Notes under the pieces: generated by a model
What the model was told of the DNA's origin: nothing
What the model saw: the letters and a program-made list of their open reading frames with translations, nothing else
Database searches by the model: none
Translations under genes and position numbers: made by a program
Assembly: GCA_965228015.1 (NCBI GenBank)
Contig: OZ245787.1
Coordinates: 1,054,001-1,118,000 of the forward strand
DNA length: 64,000 nt
Direction of reading: 5' to 3'
DNA from: SKKY01 sp965228015
Lineage (GTDB): Bacteria; Bacillota; Peptococcia; Peptococcales; SKKY01
Part shown: positions 54,546-63,208 of the stretch, one piece after another
Numbering within the stretch: position 1 is the stretch's first letter
Layout: every line of letters starts with the position of its first letter

Positions 54546-55017
54546 AATACCCCTCTGTTAATATTTTTCTTTCCCCACCATAGAGCTGGGCTTTTAAGAT
54601 TTTAAAATTCTCCTGAGCAAATTTTTCAACTATAAAAACATCACAATACTGAGTTAATGGTTGGGTATTTTCTCCTGAAACTTTCCTGTACAGTGTCTTT
54701 TTAGACTTCCCCTCCCAGCTTTCGTCGCCATATGGATCATCCCCCAGATAATAGGGAATTACCTCTCCGGAATGCATTAGTAATTCAAGTTGATTATTAC
54801 CAGCTTTCCTTCCTGAAAGGCTTTGAAAGAAGTCTCTTTTTAGATAACTTTCGGCGAAATGTAACTGTCTTCTGTATTCACCATCAAAATAGTTTTCTTC
54901 TCTAAATACATTGCTTATAATTAGCAAATTAAAAATTAATTGAAAAATAAATAATAAAATTACCGTACTGGAAATCATTTCAATGAAAGTTATCCCCTTA
55001 TTGTTGAGTTTCTTCAT
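54532..55017 (-). CDS. Pseudopilin, PulJ/ComGF-like
   Basis: About 161 residues from ATG 55017, which has GGAGG 6 nt upstream. A type IV prepilin leader and cleavage site (MKKLNNKG / ITFIEMISSTVILLFIFQLIFNLLI) is followed by a soluble domain with DFFQSLSGRKAGNNQLELL. Cleaved by the prepilin peptidase encoded upstream. Minor pilins initiate pilus assembly or DNA uptake. Confidence 0.75.
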   Translation of the reverse strand: MKKLNNKGITFIEMISSTVILLFIFQLIFNLLIISNVFREENYFDGEYRRQLHFAESYLKRDFFQSLSGRKAGNNQLELLMHSGEVIPYYLGDDPYGDESWEGKSKKTLYRKVSGENTQPLTQYCDVFIVEKFAQENFKILKAQLYGGERKILTEGYYDKN

Positions 55018-55360
55018 TATCATCCTCCAGCTGAATATATTTGAAGTTTGTTACTTTTTCTTTTAAAGCACCGTCCTTATATGCCCATACCGATACTTTT
55101 TTCAGAGAACCATTTTTTTCATGCCATATAATATATTGAATGCTGTCTGTGTAAAAAGATGTATAATTTTCTTTTTTATATAAATACTCTTTACTTAAAG
55201 ATATACAGCGATTGGTTATTTCAATATTTTTTTCAAGAATTATATTTTGTTCTTTAAAATTTTTAATTATAAAAAACAAATTCCAGGTGGTTCCTGCCAG
55301 CAACAAAAAAACGACTAGTACCGAAACATACGTATAACCTCTGTTTTCAGACACTTTCAT
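54998..55360 (-). CDS. Small pseudopilin-like protein
   Basis: 120 residues: MKVSENRG / YTYVSVLVVFLLLAGTTWNLFF shows a prepilin-type leader and hydrophobic helix, but Glu at position 5 of the mature part is replaced (YTYVS). Soluble part has no recognised family. It overlaps both neighbours in the pilin cluster, so it is coupled to them. Confidence 0.65.
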   Translation of the reverse strand: MKVSENRGYTYVSVLVVFLLLAGTTWNLFFIIKNFKEQNIILEKNIEITNRCISLSKEYLYKKENYTSFYTDSIQYIIWHEKNGSLKKVSVWAYKDGALKEKVTNFKYIQLEDDNEETQQ

Positions 55361-55829
55361 TTATCCTGATCCTTCCTAAATTATAAAAAACCAGATAATA
55401 TACTTCACTTTCATCCCCTTGTAAACCAACGCTTCCTGAATAAAGTGGTGTTCCATGAAAAGAAAAGTTCTGATTAACAGAACCTCCCGGGAAAGTAAGT
55501 GAAAAAATTTTCTGGCTTTTTTCTAAAATAATTCTTTTTTGTGTTTTCCATATATTATTTTCCATAACCTGCAATACATAAGCGCTTTGGCTGGAATTGT
55601 TATAACTCTTATAAAACCTTACTCTGCTCTGTTTATAGGTAAATATACTTTCATTCCTAAGTGCACAAATATCACTGTACATCTGGAAAACTGCATTTTC
55701 CATCTTTCTTTTATCATATATTTCCTTAGCTGAAAAAAATGATAACCCTATAAGCATTCCAGAAATAATTATTACTGTGAAAATTTCTATAAAAGTAAAA
55801 CCAAAATTATTTTTTCGTAAAAATTCCAT
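55347..55829 (-). CDS. GspH/FimT-type pseudopilin
   Basis: 160 residues. Prepilin leader MEFLRKNNFG / FTFIEIFTVIIISGMLIGLSFF with the conserved Glu5. C-terminal domain includes FSLTFPGGSVNQNFSFHGTPLYSGSVGL and YYLVFYNLGRIRI, as in GspH/FimT. It overlaps the prepilin peptidase gene by 43 bp. Confidence 0.82.
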   Translation of the reverse strand: MEFLRKNNFGFTFIEIFTVIIISGMLIGLSFFSAKEIYDKRKMENAVFQMYSDICALRNESIFTYKQSRVRFYKSYNNSSQSAYVLQVMENNIWKTQKRIILEKSQKIFSLTFPGGSVNQNFSFHGTPLYSGSVGLQGDESEVYYLVFYNLGRIRINESV

Positions 55830-56545
55830 ATTATCTCTCCATAAAATAAAGTAATTATTGAAGAGAACACTATAAAAGGCCCAAAGGGTATTGGCTCATC
55901 TTTATTTATGACACCAGCCATAATCATTAACCCGGCAATTATCAGCCCCAGTACACTTGCTAATACGATGAGCAAGTTTATTAAAGGCCAGCCAAAATAC
56001 AAAGCAAGAAGAGTAAAAAGTTTTACATCCCCGCCTCCAAATTTTTCCTTTGATAATATATAAACCAAGTAGAAAAATAAGAATGTTATAACGGTTGTTA
56101 TTACTGCATTCAAAAACTGAGGCTGATTAAGCAGAAATATTTTCAAAGCTGATAAAATTAATAAAACTACCAGCAAGCTGTCAGGAATAATATAATGTTC
56201 AAGATCAATAAAAAAGATACATATCATTATCGAAATAAAAACTACTGAAATATATCCTTCGGTTGTAAAGGAATGTTGCCAATAACAAAATGCAAACAGA
56301 ATCCCAGTCAGAAGTTCTATAAAGGGATAAATGGGAGATATTTTGTTTTTACAATTCGAACATTTTCCCCTAAGAAAAATATAAGAAATTACCGGAATAT
56401 TTTCCAAAGGTTTAATTTTCCAGCCACATTTTGGACAATGAGAAGGTGGAAAAGCAATATTTTCTCCTCTTGGTAATCTGTAGATAACAACATTTAGAAA
56501 ACTACCAATCAACATGCCAAATAAAAAAGAAAAAGTCAAAAACAA
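55787..56545 (-). CDS. Prepilin peptidase / N-methyltransferase (PilD/ComC)
   Basis: 252 residues with about eight helices. GSFLNVVIYRLPRG, a cytoplasmic four-cysteine zinc module (CPKC...CSNC), and the aspartyl protease residues in FIDLEHYIIPDS and FGGGDVKLFTLLALYFGW. It processes the pilins encoded around it. TTG start after GAGG. Frame intact. Confidence 0.93.
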   Translation of the reverse strand: MFLTFSFLFGMLIGSFLNVVIYRLPRGENIAFPPSHCPKCGWKIKPLENIPVISYIFLRGKCSNCKNKISPIYPFIELLTGILFAFCYWQHSFTTEGYISVVFISIMICIFFIDLEHYIIPDSLLVVLLILSALKIFLLNQPQFLNAVITTVITFLFFYLVYILSKEKFGGGDVKLFTLLALYFGWPLINLLIVLASVLGLIIAGLMIMAGVINKDEPIPFGPFIVFSSIITLFYGEIIWNFYEKIILVLLL

Positions 56546-56570
56546 AAATATCCCTCATTTCCTCAAAATA

Positions 56571-56924
56571 CTAGCTTTCTTTAATATTTATAGTATAGCT
56601 TTTTTTGTCATCAGATAAAATATATTCATACAATGCTAAATCATCCTCTTTTATTTTTAAAAATTTTGTAGAACCTTCTCCACCAAGCAAAATAGCTAAT
56701 GGATCTTCTACGTCATCAGCAGGATAGTAACCCTTCTCCATTTTATATAATTCTATTGCTGTCATAATATTTACAACGTTTCCCTCACTAACCACATTCT
56801 TCGCCTCCTTTGTTTTTTGACCATAATTTACAATTGCCATGTTTGAAAGTAATCCTATAATCACTACAACAACTAATACTTCAATTAAAGTGAAACCAGC
56901 ATTACTTCTTATTGTTTTTTCCAT
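56571..56924 (-). CDS. Major type IV pilin-like protein (PilA/ComGC)
   Basis: 117 residues. Leader MEKTIRSNAG / FTLIEVLVVVVIIGLLSNMAIVNYG with Glu5, then KNVVSEGNVVNIMTAIELYKMEKGYYPADD, a pattern of short Gram-positive and GspG-type pilins. Follows the damaged pilC. Confidence 0.87.
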   Translation of the reverse strand: MEKTIRSNAGFTLIEVLVVVVIIGLLSNMAIVNYGQKTKEAKNVVSEGNVVNIMTAIELYKMEKGYYPADDVEDPLAILLGGEGSTKFLKIKEDDLALYEYILSDDKKSYTINIKES

Positions 56925-56938
56925 TATTCCCTTCCTTT

Positions 56939-57954
56939 CTAAATAAAGGTAAAAGTGTAAGAAAATATTAACTTGTAAAACGTATAAACTGAAATCCCTG
57001 TTATTATCCCCGCCGCCAATATCACAAAGGGCTCACCAAATGAAATCACTTCTGAAAAATAAAAACTTCTTTTCTTTTTTTACCTGTTGATGAATATAGG
57101 AAATTGATTCTGATAATGTTCCTCTGTGCTCTCCTTTTTTTATTATTTCAATTTCCCTTTTCCCAATAAATGAATACTCTTCAAGACCCTGACTTAACTT
57201 TTCTCCCTTTTCAAGTCTCTCCAATACTCTTTCTGTATCTTCCTTATAAAAAGAAAAATATTCCAGCTTTTTGAAAATATTTAGAGCACTTGTAATTGAA
57301 AATCCACTTTTTAAAAGGTGCCTGAAATGATTAGTAAAAAATTCTAAATAATGAATCCTGACTATTTTCCCTAAATATTTCCGTTTTGATATTGCCTTTA
57401 ATACTTTTTTTCTCCCTTCTTTCCAAATGACCAAAAAAACAATTAAAAACAAAGCAACACTTAAACTTATATTTACTCCAAGACGAATTTTGAAAAAATA
57501 TCTTCCAGTCTAATAAAATCTTCATAAATCAATACTTCTCTTATTATTTCCAGCATTGAAGGAATAAAGAAATTCAGGAACCACATTATTACAATTAATG
57601 CCATTATTAATACAAGAAAAAACTAACATAAAGCTTCTGTTAGTTTTTTCTTGTATTATTTTTTTCCTTAATATATGCTGCTATTTCCCCCAGTCCTTCT
57701 GTAATTCTTCCGCTCTTCTCATAAACTCCTATTAGATTTGCAGTTTCCTCTCTTTCTTCCGGGAAGGCTTCTATCCAGGCAATGGTTATATTATCTCCCT
57801 TTCTTAAAAACTCCTGCATTTTACGGGTTCTTCTGATTATTTCTATATCATTTGTATTTTCCTTTATCATTTCTAAACCTTCTAATATTGTTAATCCTGC
57901 TTCCAGAGATATTTTGAGATCCTCTGTAAAATATTGAAGTTTCTTATTATTTAT
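56939..57954 (-). pseudogene. pilC: PilC/GspF/ComGB inner-membrane platform protein, multiply damaged
   Basis: The T2SF-family segments are all present but in several frames: LQYFTEDLKISLEAGLTILEGLEMI; then a missing A (A6 run, 57644-57649) and TAG at 57623-57625 before FFLVLIMALIVIMWFLNFFIPSM; a missing T near 57493 before RLGVNISLSVALFLIVFLVIW and RKYLGKIVRIHYLEFFTNHFRHLLKSGFSITSALNIFKKL; and an extra T near 57058 before SEVISFGEPFVILAAGIITGI. No canonical start is visible (ATA at 57954). Without it the pilus machine would not assemble. Confidence 0.85.
57608..57658. repeat. Perfect 21-bp inverted repeat inside the pilC pseudogene
   Basis: TAATACAAGAAAAAACTAAC(A) at 57608-57628 is the exact reverse complement of 57638-57658, with a 9-nt loop. 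Two of the pilC lesions (the A6 run and the TAG) lie within the arms. It ends with TTTTTTCTTG in both directions but is within a coding region, so it is unlikely to be an evolved terminator. Confidence 0.8.
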
Positions 57955-57966
57955 CCTTCTATTTTT

Positions 57967-58998
57967 TTAAATAAATCTCCTTTTAAATTCTTCAACATCA
58001 GTTTCTCCATCTTTTATTTTTCCTAAAACCTGCTTTTTCATATTTCCAACATCATCAAAATCTTCAAAACTATTTGAATTGTTAAAAAAGAAAATATCTC
58101 CTACTGCAAATCTTCCATAATATCCAGTTCCTCCACAAAGATCACAATTACTGCTTTTGTTATACTTTTTACATTTCTTTCTAATTAAACGCTGACTCAT
58201 TACTCCCCTTAAAACCAATGCAAGTTCTTTTGAAGAAACTCCAAGATCTGCAATTCTGTTAACAGCATCTTTTCCTGACTCTGTATGAAGAGTTGCAAAA
58301 ACTAAGTGACCTATTCCCGCTACTCTTACTGCTGTTCGGGCTGTTTCACTATCCCTTATTTCTCCAATTACAATTAAGTCCGGATCCTGCCTTAAACTTT
58401 CTCTTAAAATAATTCCATAATCAAATCCCCTTTCACGATCAACTTCAATCTGATTGGCTTCCTCTAAAAAATATTCCACTGGTTCTTCAATAATTAAGAT
58501 ATTTTTACCTTTGTTCTTCATTAATTTAAGCAAGGTCATTTGCGTAGTTGTTTTACCTGAACCCGTTGATCCAATAAAAAGAAATAATCCTGATGGATAT
58601 GAAATTATTTCTTTTATTTTTTCTTCAATTTTAGAATTAAAACCAAGATCCTCAAAACTTTTATTTAAATCCTGATTTTTTAGAATTCTCAATACAATCT
58701 TTTCACTATAAATCGTTGGCATTAAAGATATCCTGATATTGTAATTATCATTCTCATCTGCAAAAGCAAACCTTCCTTTTTGTATTAACCTCCTTTCACC
58801 AATATCCATACCTCCTCTTATCTTTAATCTTATGGTCAAGGCATCCTGTTCCTCCTTTTTTAGTTCTTTCTCAAGATAAAGGACATCATCTTTTCTGAAT
58901 CTGATAATCATCTTTTCTTTTTTTGGTTTAAAGTGAATATCTGAAACATTTTTCTTTATCCCTTCTAAAATTAAATGATCTTCATAATTGATTTTCAT
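57967..58998 (-). CDS. GspE/PilB-type pilus assembly ATPase
   Basis: 343 residues, short for the family because the N1 domain is missing. Seen: DIHFKPKKEKMIIRFR (N2), GFNSKIEEKIKEII, Walker A IGSTGSGKTTTQM, Asp box and Walker B (LRQDPDLIVIGEIRDSETARTAVRVAGIGHLVFATLHT), and a zinc motif CKKYNKSSNCDLCGGTGYYGR. AGGAGG precedes the ATG. Hexameric motor for pilin polymerisation; first gene of the locus. Intact although pilC behind it is not. Confidence 0.92.
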   Translation of the reverse strand: MKINYEDHLILEGIKKNVSDIHFKPKKEKMIIRFRKDDVLYLEKELKKEEQDALTIRLKIRGGMDIGERRLIQKGRFAFADENDNYNIRISLMPTIYSEKIVLRILKNQDLNKSFEDLGFNSKIEEKIKEIISYPSGLFLFIGSTGSGKTTTQMTLLKLMKNKGKNILIIEEPVEYFLEEANQIEVDRERGFDYGIILRESLRQDPDLIVIGEIRDSETARTAVRVAGIGHLVFATLHTESGKDAVNRIADLGVSSKELALVLRGVMSQRLIRKKCKKYNKSSNCDLCGGTGYYGRFAVGDIFFFNNSNSFEDFDDVGNMKKQVLGKIKDGETDVEEFKRRFI

Positions 58999-59061
58999 TT
59001 TTTCACCTCCTGCTTTTATACTTCACTTAAACTTAAATTTTTCCTAAGTAGACAATAAAAA

Positions 59062-59095
59062 ATCTTCTGATAACATTTATTTTTAATCAGAAGAT
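59062..59095. terminator. Hairpin in the divergent gap between the pilus locus and the parvulin pseudogene
   Basis: ATCTTCTGAT / ATCAGAAGAT with a 14-nt AT-rich loop. On the minus strand it is followed by TTTTTTATTG, so it could attenuate transcription into the ATPase gene; on the plus strand it precedes the AAAGGAG of the parvulin gene. Function uncertain. Confidence 0.4.
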
Positions 59096-59752
59096 AAAAG
59101 GAGAAAATAAAAATAGAAAATGAAAACAAAGTTTTAGCTAAAGTAGGTACCACTGAAATAACTCAGAAAGATGTAAATGCTCTTCACAAAAGTGTTGGTC
59201 ACGATAAAATTCTTCACTATGCTTCACCGGAAGGGCAGAGACAACTTCTTGAGGAATTGATTTCTCAGGAAGTTGTCTCTGCAGAATGCCAAAAAAGAAA
59301 AAATTGATGAAACAGAAGAGTTCCTGGAAGAAGTTGAAAAAATTAAAAACAGCACACTTAAGCAATTTGCTTTAAGAGAAGTTTTAAAAAAAGTATCTGT
59401 ATCCGATGAATTTGTAAAAGAATATTATGAAGAAAATATTGACTCTTTCAAACAACCTGAATCCTGGAAGGCTTCACACATTCTTGTTGATACAAAAGAA
59501 GAATCTGAAAAAATTAATGAAGAAATAAAAAATGGAAAAAGTTTTGCAAATGCTGCTACGGAATATTCAAAATGTCCTTCAAAAGAACGTGGAGGAGATT
59601 TAGGCTTTTTCACTTCAGGAAATATGGTTAAAGAATTTGAGGATAGTGTAAAAGAAATGGAAGTTGGAGAAATAAAAAGTGTAATGGTATAGTCTTGTTG
59701 TAACACCTAGTACGGATAATATATAATAAACCCGAACTAGGAGGATTACAAA

Positions 59753-59980
59753 ATGAGCAAACGTTACGATTTAGAATTCAAGAAGGAGGTTGTACGTGAA
59801 TATCTAAAAGGCAAAAGCCTTGGTGATCTTTTTGCAACCTACGGTGTATCAAAATCAACAATGTCCGGATGGATAAAAAAATACAGCGAAGAATGTCATT
59901 ACACAAAACCACAAAATAAAGAAAATGCAATATCACCAGAGGAATATAGAGCGCTTAACAAGAAGCTTATGGAACTTTAA
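59753..59980 (+). pseudogene. IS3-family OrfA, truncated by TAA (copy 2)
   Basis: MSKRYDLEFKKEVVREYLKG onward, 75 residues, the same as copy 1 except Arg4 for His4. It ends at the same premature TAA after KKLMEL and shares the missing A in the CTAAAAAAG run just downstream (near 59997-60003). Confidence 0.85.
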
Positions 59981-60035
59981 AAGGAAAATGACTTCCTAAA
60001 AAAGCAGCGGCATTCTTCGCAAAGGAAATCGATTA

Positions 60036-60893
60036 GTGGTATATTGGTTCATTGATGCCTATAAACTTGAGTTTGGATTGTGCTGGTTATGCCGCAAGTT
60101 CAACCTCTCTCCGAATGTGTACTACAATTACTTAAAGAACAGAAAATCCACGTATCGTGAGGGAAAGGCTAAAGTTCAAGAAAACATAAAAAGTATTTAT
60201 TACAATAATGGACGCATTATCGGCCATAGGTGGATGGTCGCTTTTCTTGCAAGGCAAAATATATTTATTAGTAAGACAACAACACATAAGTATATGAACA
60301 AGGAATTAAACCTGCATGCAATCACTGTAAGAAAAAGGCCCAAATATGTAAAAGGTAAAAAGAACAAAGTATTTCCCAATATTCTTAATCAAAATTTCTC
60401 TGTCACAGAAAGAAATAAAGTATGGTGTACTGATTTCACCTATATAAGATTAACAAACGGTAAAATGCGTTATAATTGTACTATTATAGATTTAGCAAAA
60501 AGGGAAGCAATAGCAACGGTTAACTCAAAATGAATCAACTCAGATCTGGCAATAGAAGCCTTGTCTAAAGCTCTCGAAAGAGAGAGTCCAGATGAAGGGT
60601 TAGTCTTACATTCAGATCAGGGGGTACAGTTCACCTCATGGGCTTTCGTAGAGTACTGCAAAAGCCAAGGAATAAGGCAAAGCATGAGTAAAACAGGTTG
60701 CCCATATAATAACGCTCCAATGGAGAGATTTTATAAATCACTTAAGTCAGAGCTTATTTACCACCAAAAATTTGAAACCGACCTACAATTAGATGAAGCT
60801 ATCAATAAATATGTTTATGTGTGGTACAACCACATTCGACCTCATTCATACAATGGAGGGCTGACTCCATTTGAAGCGCGAAATATAAACTGA
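60036..60893 (+). pseudogene. IS3-family OrfB with in-frame TGA (copy 2)
   Basis: DDE transposase with WCTDFTYI, LHSDQGVQF and NAPMERFYK. It is interrupted by the same TGA after ATVNSK (60531-60533) as copy 1. The translated segments are identical to copy 1. The frame is otherwise continuous from 60036 to 60893. Confidence 0.88.
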
Positions 60894-61127
60894 TTTTCCG
60901 TACTTAGTGTTACAAAGATGCTTGACCATTACAAAGAAATTAAAACTCAATTTGGATATCATTTAATTAACTTGACTGATAAAAAAGATGCTTCTCGAAA
61001 AAGTTTTGATGAAATAAAAGAGGAGTTAAAAAAAACAACTTATTTTAATTCATCAGGAAAAGCATATATTGAAACTGCGGAGGAACTTAAAAAAACTATT
61101 CCACTGGAATATCTTTAGGAGATATTA

Positions 61128-61775
61128 ATGAAAAAATATAATACAGTTCTATTTGATCTGGACGGAACTCTTCTTGATACCAATGCCCTGATTCTTGACT
61201 CTTTTCATCATGCCTTCGATAAGCTTTACAAGGAAGTTCCGGAAAAAGACACTTTAACAAGCTTTTTCGGAATGACTCTCATTGAAGCTTTTAGAAAACT
61301 GGCAAGGGAAGAAAAAGATATTGAAATACTGCTATCTTCTTTCAGAGAATATAACCTTTCAAATCATGATGATTATGTAAAAATATTTCCTGGTGTTGAA
61401 GATACTATTATCAGGCTTAAAAAAAATGACTATAAAATTGGTGTTGTTACTTCTAAGTTAAACAAAACTGCTAAAAGAGGATTGAAGCTGTTTGACCTTG
61501 AAAAACATGTTGATGTTTTTATTGGTGCTGATGATACCCATATTCACAAACCTGACCCCTTCCCGGTTCTTGAGTGTCTGAGAAGAATTAATTCCCAGGG
61601 AGAATCTTCTTTTATGGTTGGTGACAGTCCTCATGATATTACAGCAGGAAAACTTTCTGGCTGTAGAACAGTTTTTGTTAATTATTCCATGGTTAATGTA
61701 GACAGAACCCTGTTGGAATGTGATTATAGAATTAATGAAATGACGGAACTTACCAAAATACTAAATTCGGAGTGA
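61128..61775 (+). CDS. ppaX: HAD-family phosphatase, PpaX/phosphoglycolate phosphatase-like
   Basis: 215 residues. HAD motifs: FDLDGTLLDTN (nucleophile Asp), VVTSKLNK (motif II), KPDPFPVLECL (Lys, motif III) and VGDSPHDITAGKLSG (motif IV). Closest in pattern to PpaX pyrophosphatase, but phosphoglycolate phosphatase is possible. AGGAG lies 7 nt before the ATG, 9 bp after the parvulin pseudogene. Confidence 0.85.
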   Translation: MKKYNTVLFDLDGTLLDTNALILDSFHHAFDKLYKEVPEKDTLTSFFGMTLIEAFRKLAREEKDIEILLSSFREYNLSNHDDYVKIFPGVEDTIIRLKKNDYKIGVVTSKLNKTAKRGLKLFDLEKHVDVFIGADDTHIHKPDPFPVLECLRRINSQGESSFMVGDSPHDITAGKLSGCRTVFVNYSMVNVDRTLLECDYRINEMTELTKILNSE

Positions 61776-61780
61776 TCCCC

Positions 61781-62656
61781 TTGGATGATTCAAAGTTTAA
61801 CAAAATCACACAGGTACTTTGGGTAATTCTTTTTGCTAACCTTTTTGTAGCAACTGCAAAAATAATTCTTGGAAGTATTATTAAAAGTGCCAGTGTAACT
61901 GCAGATGGTTTTCACTTTTTAGCTGACAGCTCATCTAATATTGTTGGTTTAATAGGCATAGGAATTGCTTCAAAACCCATAGATGAAGACCATCCCTATG
62001 GACACCGGAAATTTGAAACTCTGACAAGTCTTTTCATAGTTGGAATGCTCTTGTATATCGGTGTAAAAATTATTGTAGGCTCAGTATATAAATTAATGAG
62101 TCCGGAAATTCCTGAAATTTCCGGATTAACGTTGATTATTATGTTAATTACTTTGGGAATTAACATATTTGTATCAGCATTTGAGTACAAAAAAGGGAAA
62201 GAATTAAACAGCATGATTTTAATTTCTGACTCTATGCACACAAGAAGTGATATATATATTTCTCTTGGGGTTACAACAACACTAATTGCATTAAAACTAG
62301 GGGCACCTCCCATAATCGATCCAGTTACATCTTTGGTTGTATCTTTCTTCATACTTCACGCTGCTTACCGGATATATAAAGACGCCAGTGAAATATTAGT
62401 TGACAGGGCCGCTATTGATGAGAAAATAATAACAAACATTGTTATGTCTCACGAGAGAGTTTTTGGAGTTCATAAAATAAGAAGCCGGGGATCAATGGAT
62501 ATAATTCATATTGATATGCATGTTTTAGCAGATCCAGACCTTTCTTTAAGAGAAGCTCACGATATTACCCATGACATAGAAGTTCATTTGCAAAATGAAC
62601 TTGACTCGAAACTAGATGTTCTTGTGCATCTGGAGCCCTTTGAAGAAAGAAAGTAG
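61781..62656 (+). CDS. Cation diffusion facilitator (CDF) transporter
   Basis: About 291 residues with six helices, then a cytoplasmic ferredoxin-like domain. Metal-binding motif SVTADGFHFLADSSSNIVG (HxxxD variant) in helix 2, DEDHPYGHRKFE, and SDSMHTRSDIYISLGV in helix 5; C-terminal HKIRSRGSMDIIHIDMHVLAD. Exports Zn, Mn or Fe in exchange for protons; the metal is not certain. TTG 61781 is 8 nt after GGAG, a better start than GTG 61772, and overlaps little with ppaX. Confidence 0.9.
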   Translation: MDDSKFNKITQVLWVILFANLFVATAKIILGSIIKSASVTADGFHFLADSSSNIVGLIGIGIASKPIDEDHPYGHRKFETLTSLFIVGMLLYIGVKIIVGSVYKLMSPEIPEISGLTLIIMLITLGINIFVSAFEYKKGKELNSMILISDSMHTRSDIYISLGVTTTLIALKLGAPPIIDPVTSLVVSFFILHAAYRIYKDASEILVDRAAIDEKIITNIVMSHERVFGVHKIRSRGSMDIIHIDMHVLADPDLSLREAHDITHDIEVHLQNELDSKLDVLVHLEPFEERK

Positions 62657-62664
62657 GTAAAAAA

Positions 62665-62702
62665 GGTTAAAAAACACCATGTTCTAATGGTGCTTTTTAA
62701 CC
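62665..62702 (+). terminator. Intrinsic terminator after the CDF gene
   Basis: GGTTAAAAA-CACCAT-gttcta-ATGGTG-TTTTTAACC: an almost continuous stem with a T-run in the 3' arm, 8 bp after the CDF stop. Confidence 0.8.
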
Positions 62703-62827
62703 AAAACATTATTCCCAGGCAAAATTAGAGAAATTAATAAAACCGGAAAAGATTGATGTACTCTTTATGCCCACTTACAATATTTCTTTAAACAAATTTA
62801 TTTTTATTTTTCAGGAGGAGTTTTTTA
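62703..62827 (+). other. Short coding-like remnant
   Basis: A 125-bp gap before the rhodanese-like gene. One frame reads HYSQAKLEKLIKPEKIDVLFMPTYN without a start, resembling a piece of a hydrolase fold. It is too short to assign and may be a gene remnant. GGAGGAG at its end is the ribosome-binding site of the next gene. Confidence 0.3.
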
Positions 62828-63203
62828 ATGTATTATTTAGCAAATTTAATATTACTTTTGGCGATAGCTTATCAAATCAGAACAATTTACTTAAGTTTCA
62901 GAGTTCCAAATGTAATCCCAGAGGAAATTCCTGCATTAAAGAAAGAGCTTAAAAACAAGTTGCAAATTATTGATTTGCGTACTTATGGAAGGTTTAACAA
63001 AAAATATAAAAGGTTCTAAACATATTCCCATCGGACAATTTTCCAGCCAAATTGAAAAAATGTCTCCTGATAAAAAATACATTCTTATTACTCAAAACAG
63101 AACGCAAACAGGAAGAGCTGTTAAAGAAATGATTAACAAAGGATACGACGCATTTAACTTAAAAGGTGGTTTCAGAGCCTGGAATAAATACCAAAAGGAT
63201 TGA
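62828..63203 (+). pseudogene. Membrane-anchored rhodanese-like protein, frameshifted, no catalytic Cys
   Basis: ATG 62828 follows GGAGGAG. An N-terminal helix (YYLANLILLLAIAYQI) precedes a rhodanese domain: LQIIDLRTYGRFNK, then after a one-base slip in the A6 run near 62999-63004, IKGSKHIPIGQFSSQIEKM, KKYILITQNRTQTGRAVKEM and FNLKGGFRAWNKY. The active-site loop reads ITQNRTQTG, without the usual cysteine, so even the repaired protein would not be a sulfurtransferase; it may have been a non-catalytic rhodanese. Confidence 0.72.
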
Positions 63204-63208
63204 TAATT

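Larger units (their letters stand above)
59680..60932 (+). mobile_element. IS3-family insertion sequence, copy 2 (1253 bp)
   Basis: Same ends and length as copy 1 at 5624-6876, opposite orientation. Flanked by AAAG (59676-59679 and 60933-60936), a 4-bp target duplication, or AAG if the last A is counted as part of the element. Both halves of the parvulin gene lie on its two sides, showing a simple insertion. Confidence 0.9.
59113..61118 (+). pseudogene. Parvulin-type peptidyl-prolyl isomerase, start lost, frameshift, split by IS
   Basis: PpiC/SurA-like PPIase. AAAGGAG is followed at normal distance by ATA GAA AAT (59113), where ATG is expected, then KVLAKVGTTEITQKDV and LLEELISQE. A frameshift near 59275 leads to NAKKEKIDETEEFLEEVEKIKN, the rotamase core ASHILVDTKEESEKI, SFANAATEYSKCPSKERGGDLGFF and EFEDSVKEMEVGEI. 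The IS (59680-60932) interrupts there; the C-terminus resumes EIKTQFGYHLINLTDKK...LEYL. No signal peptide, so probably cytosolic. Confidence 0.85.

Noticed and set aside
5624..60932. Inversion of the 53-kb segment between the two oppositely oriented IS copies
   Set aside because: The two halves of the parvulin gene lie on either side of copy 2 in the correct order, so no recombination between the copies has taken place in this sequence.
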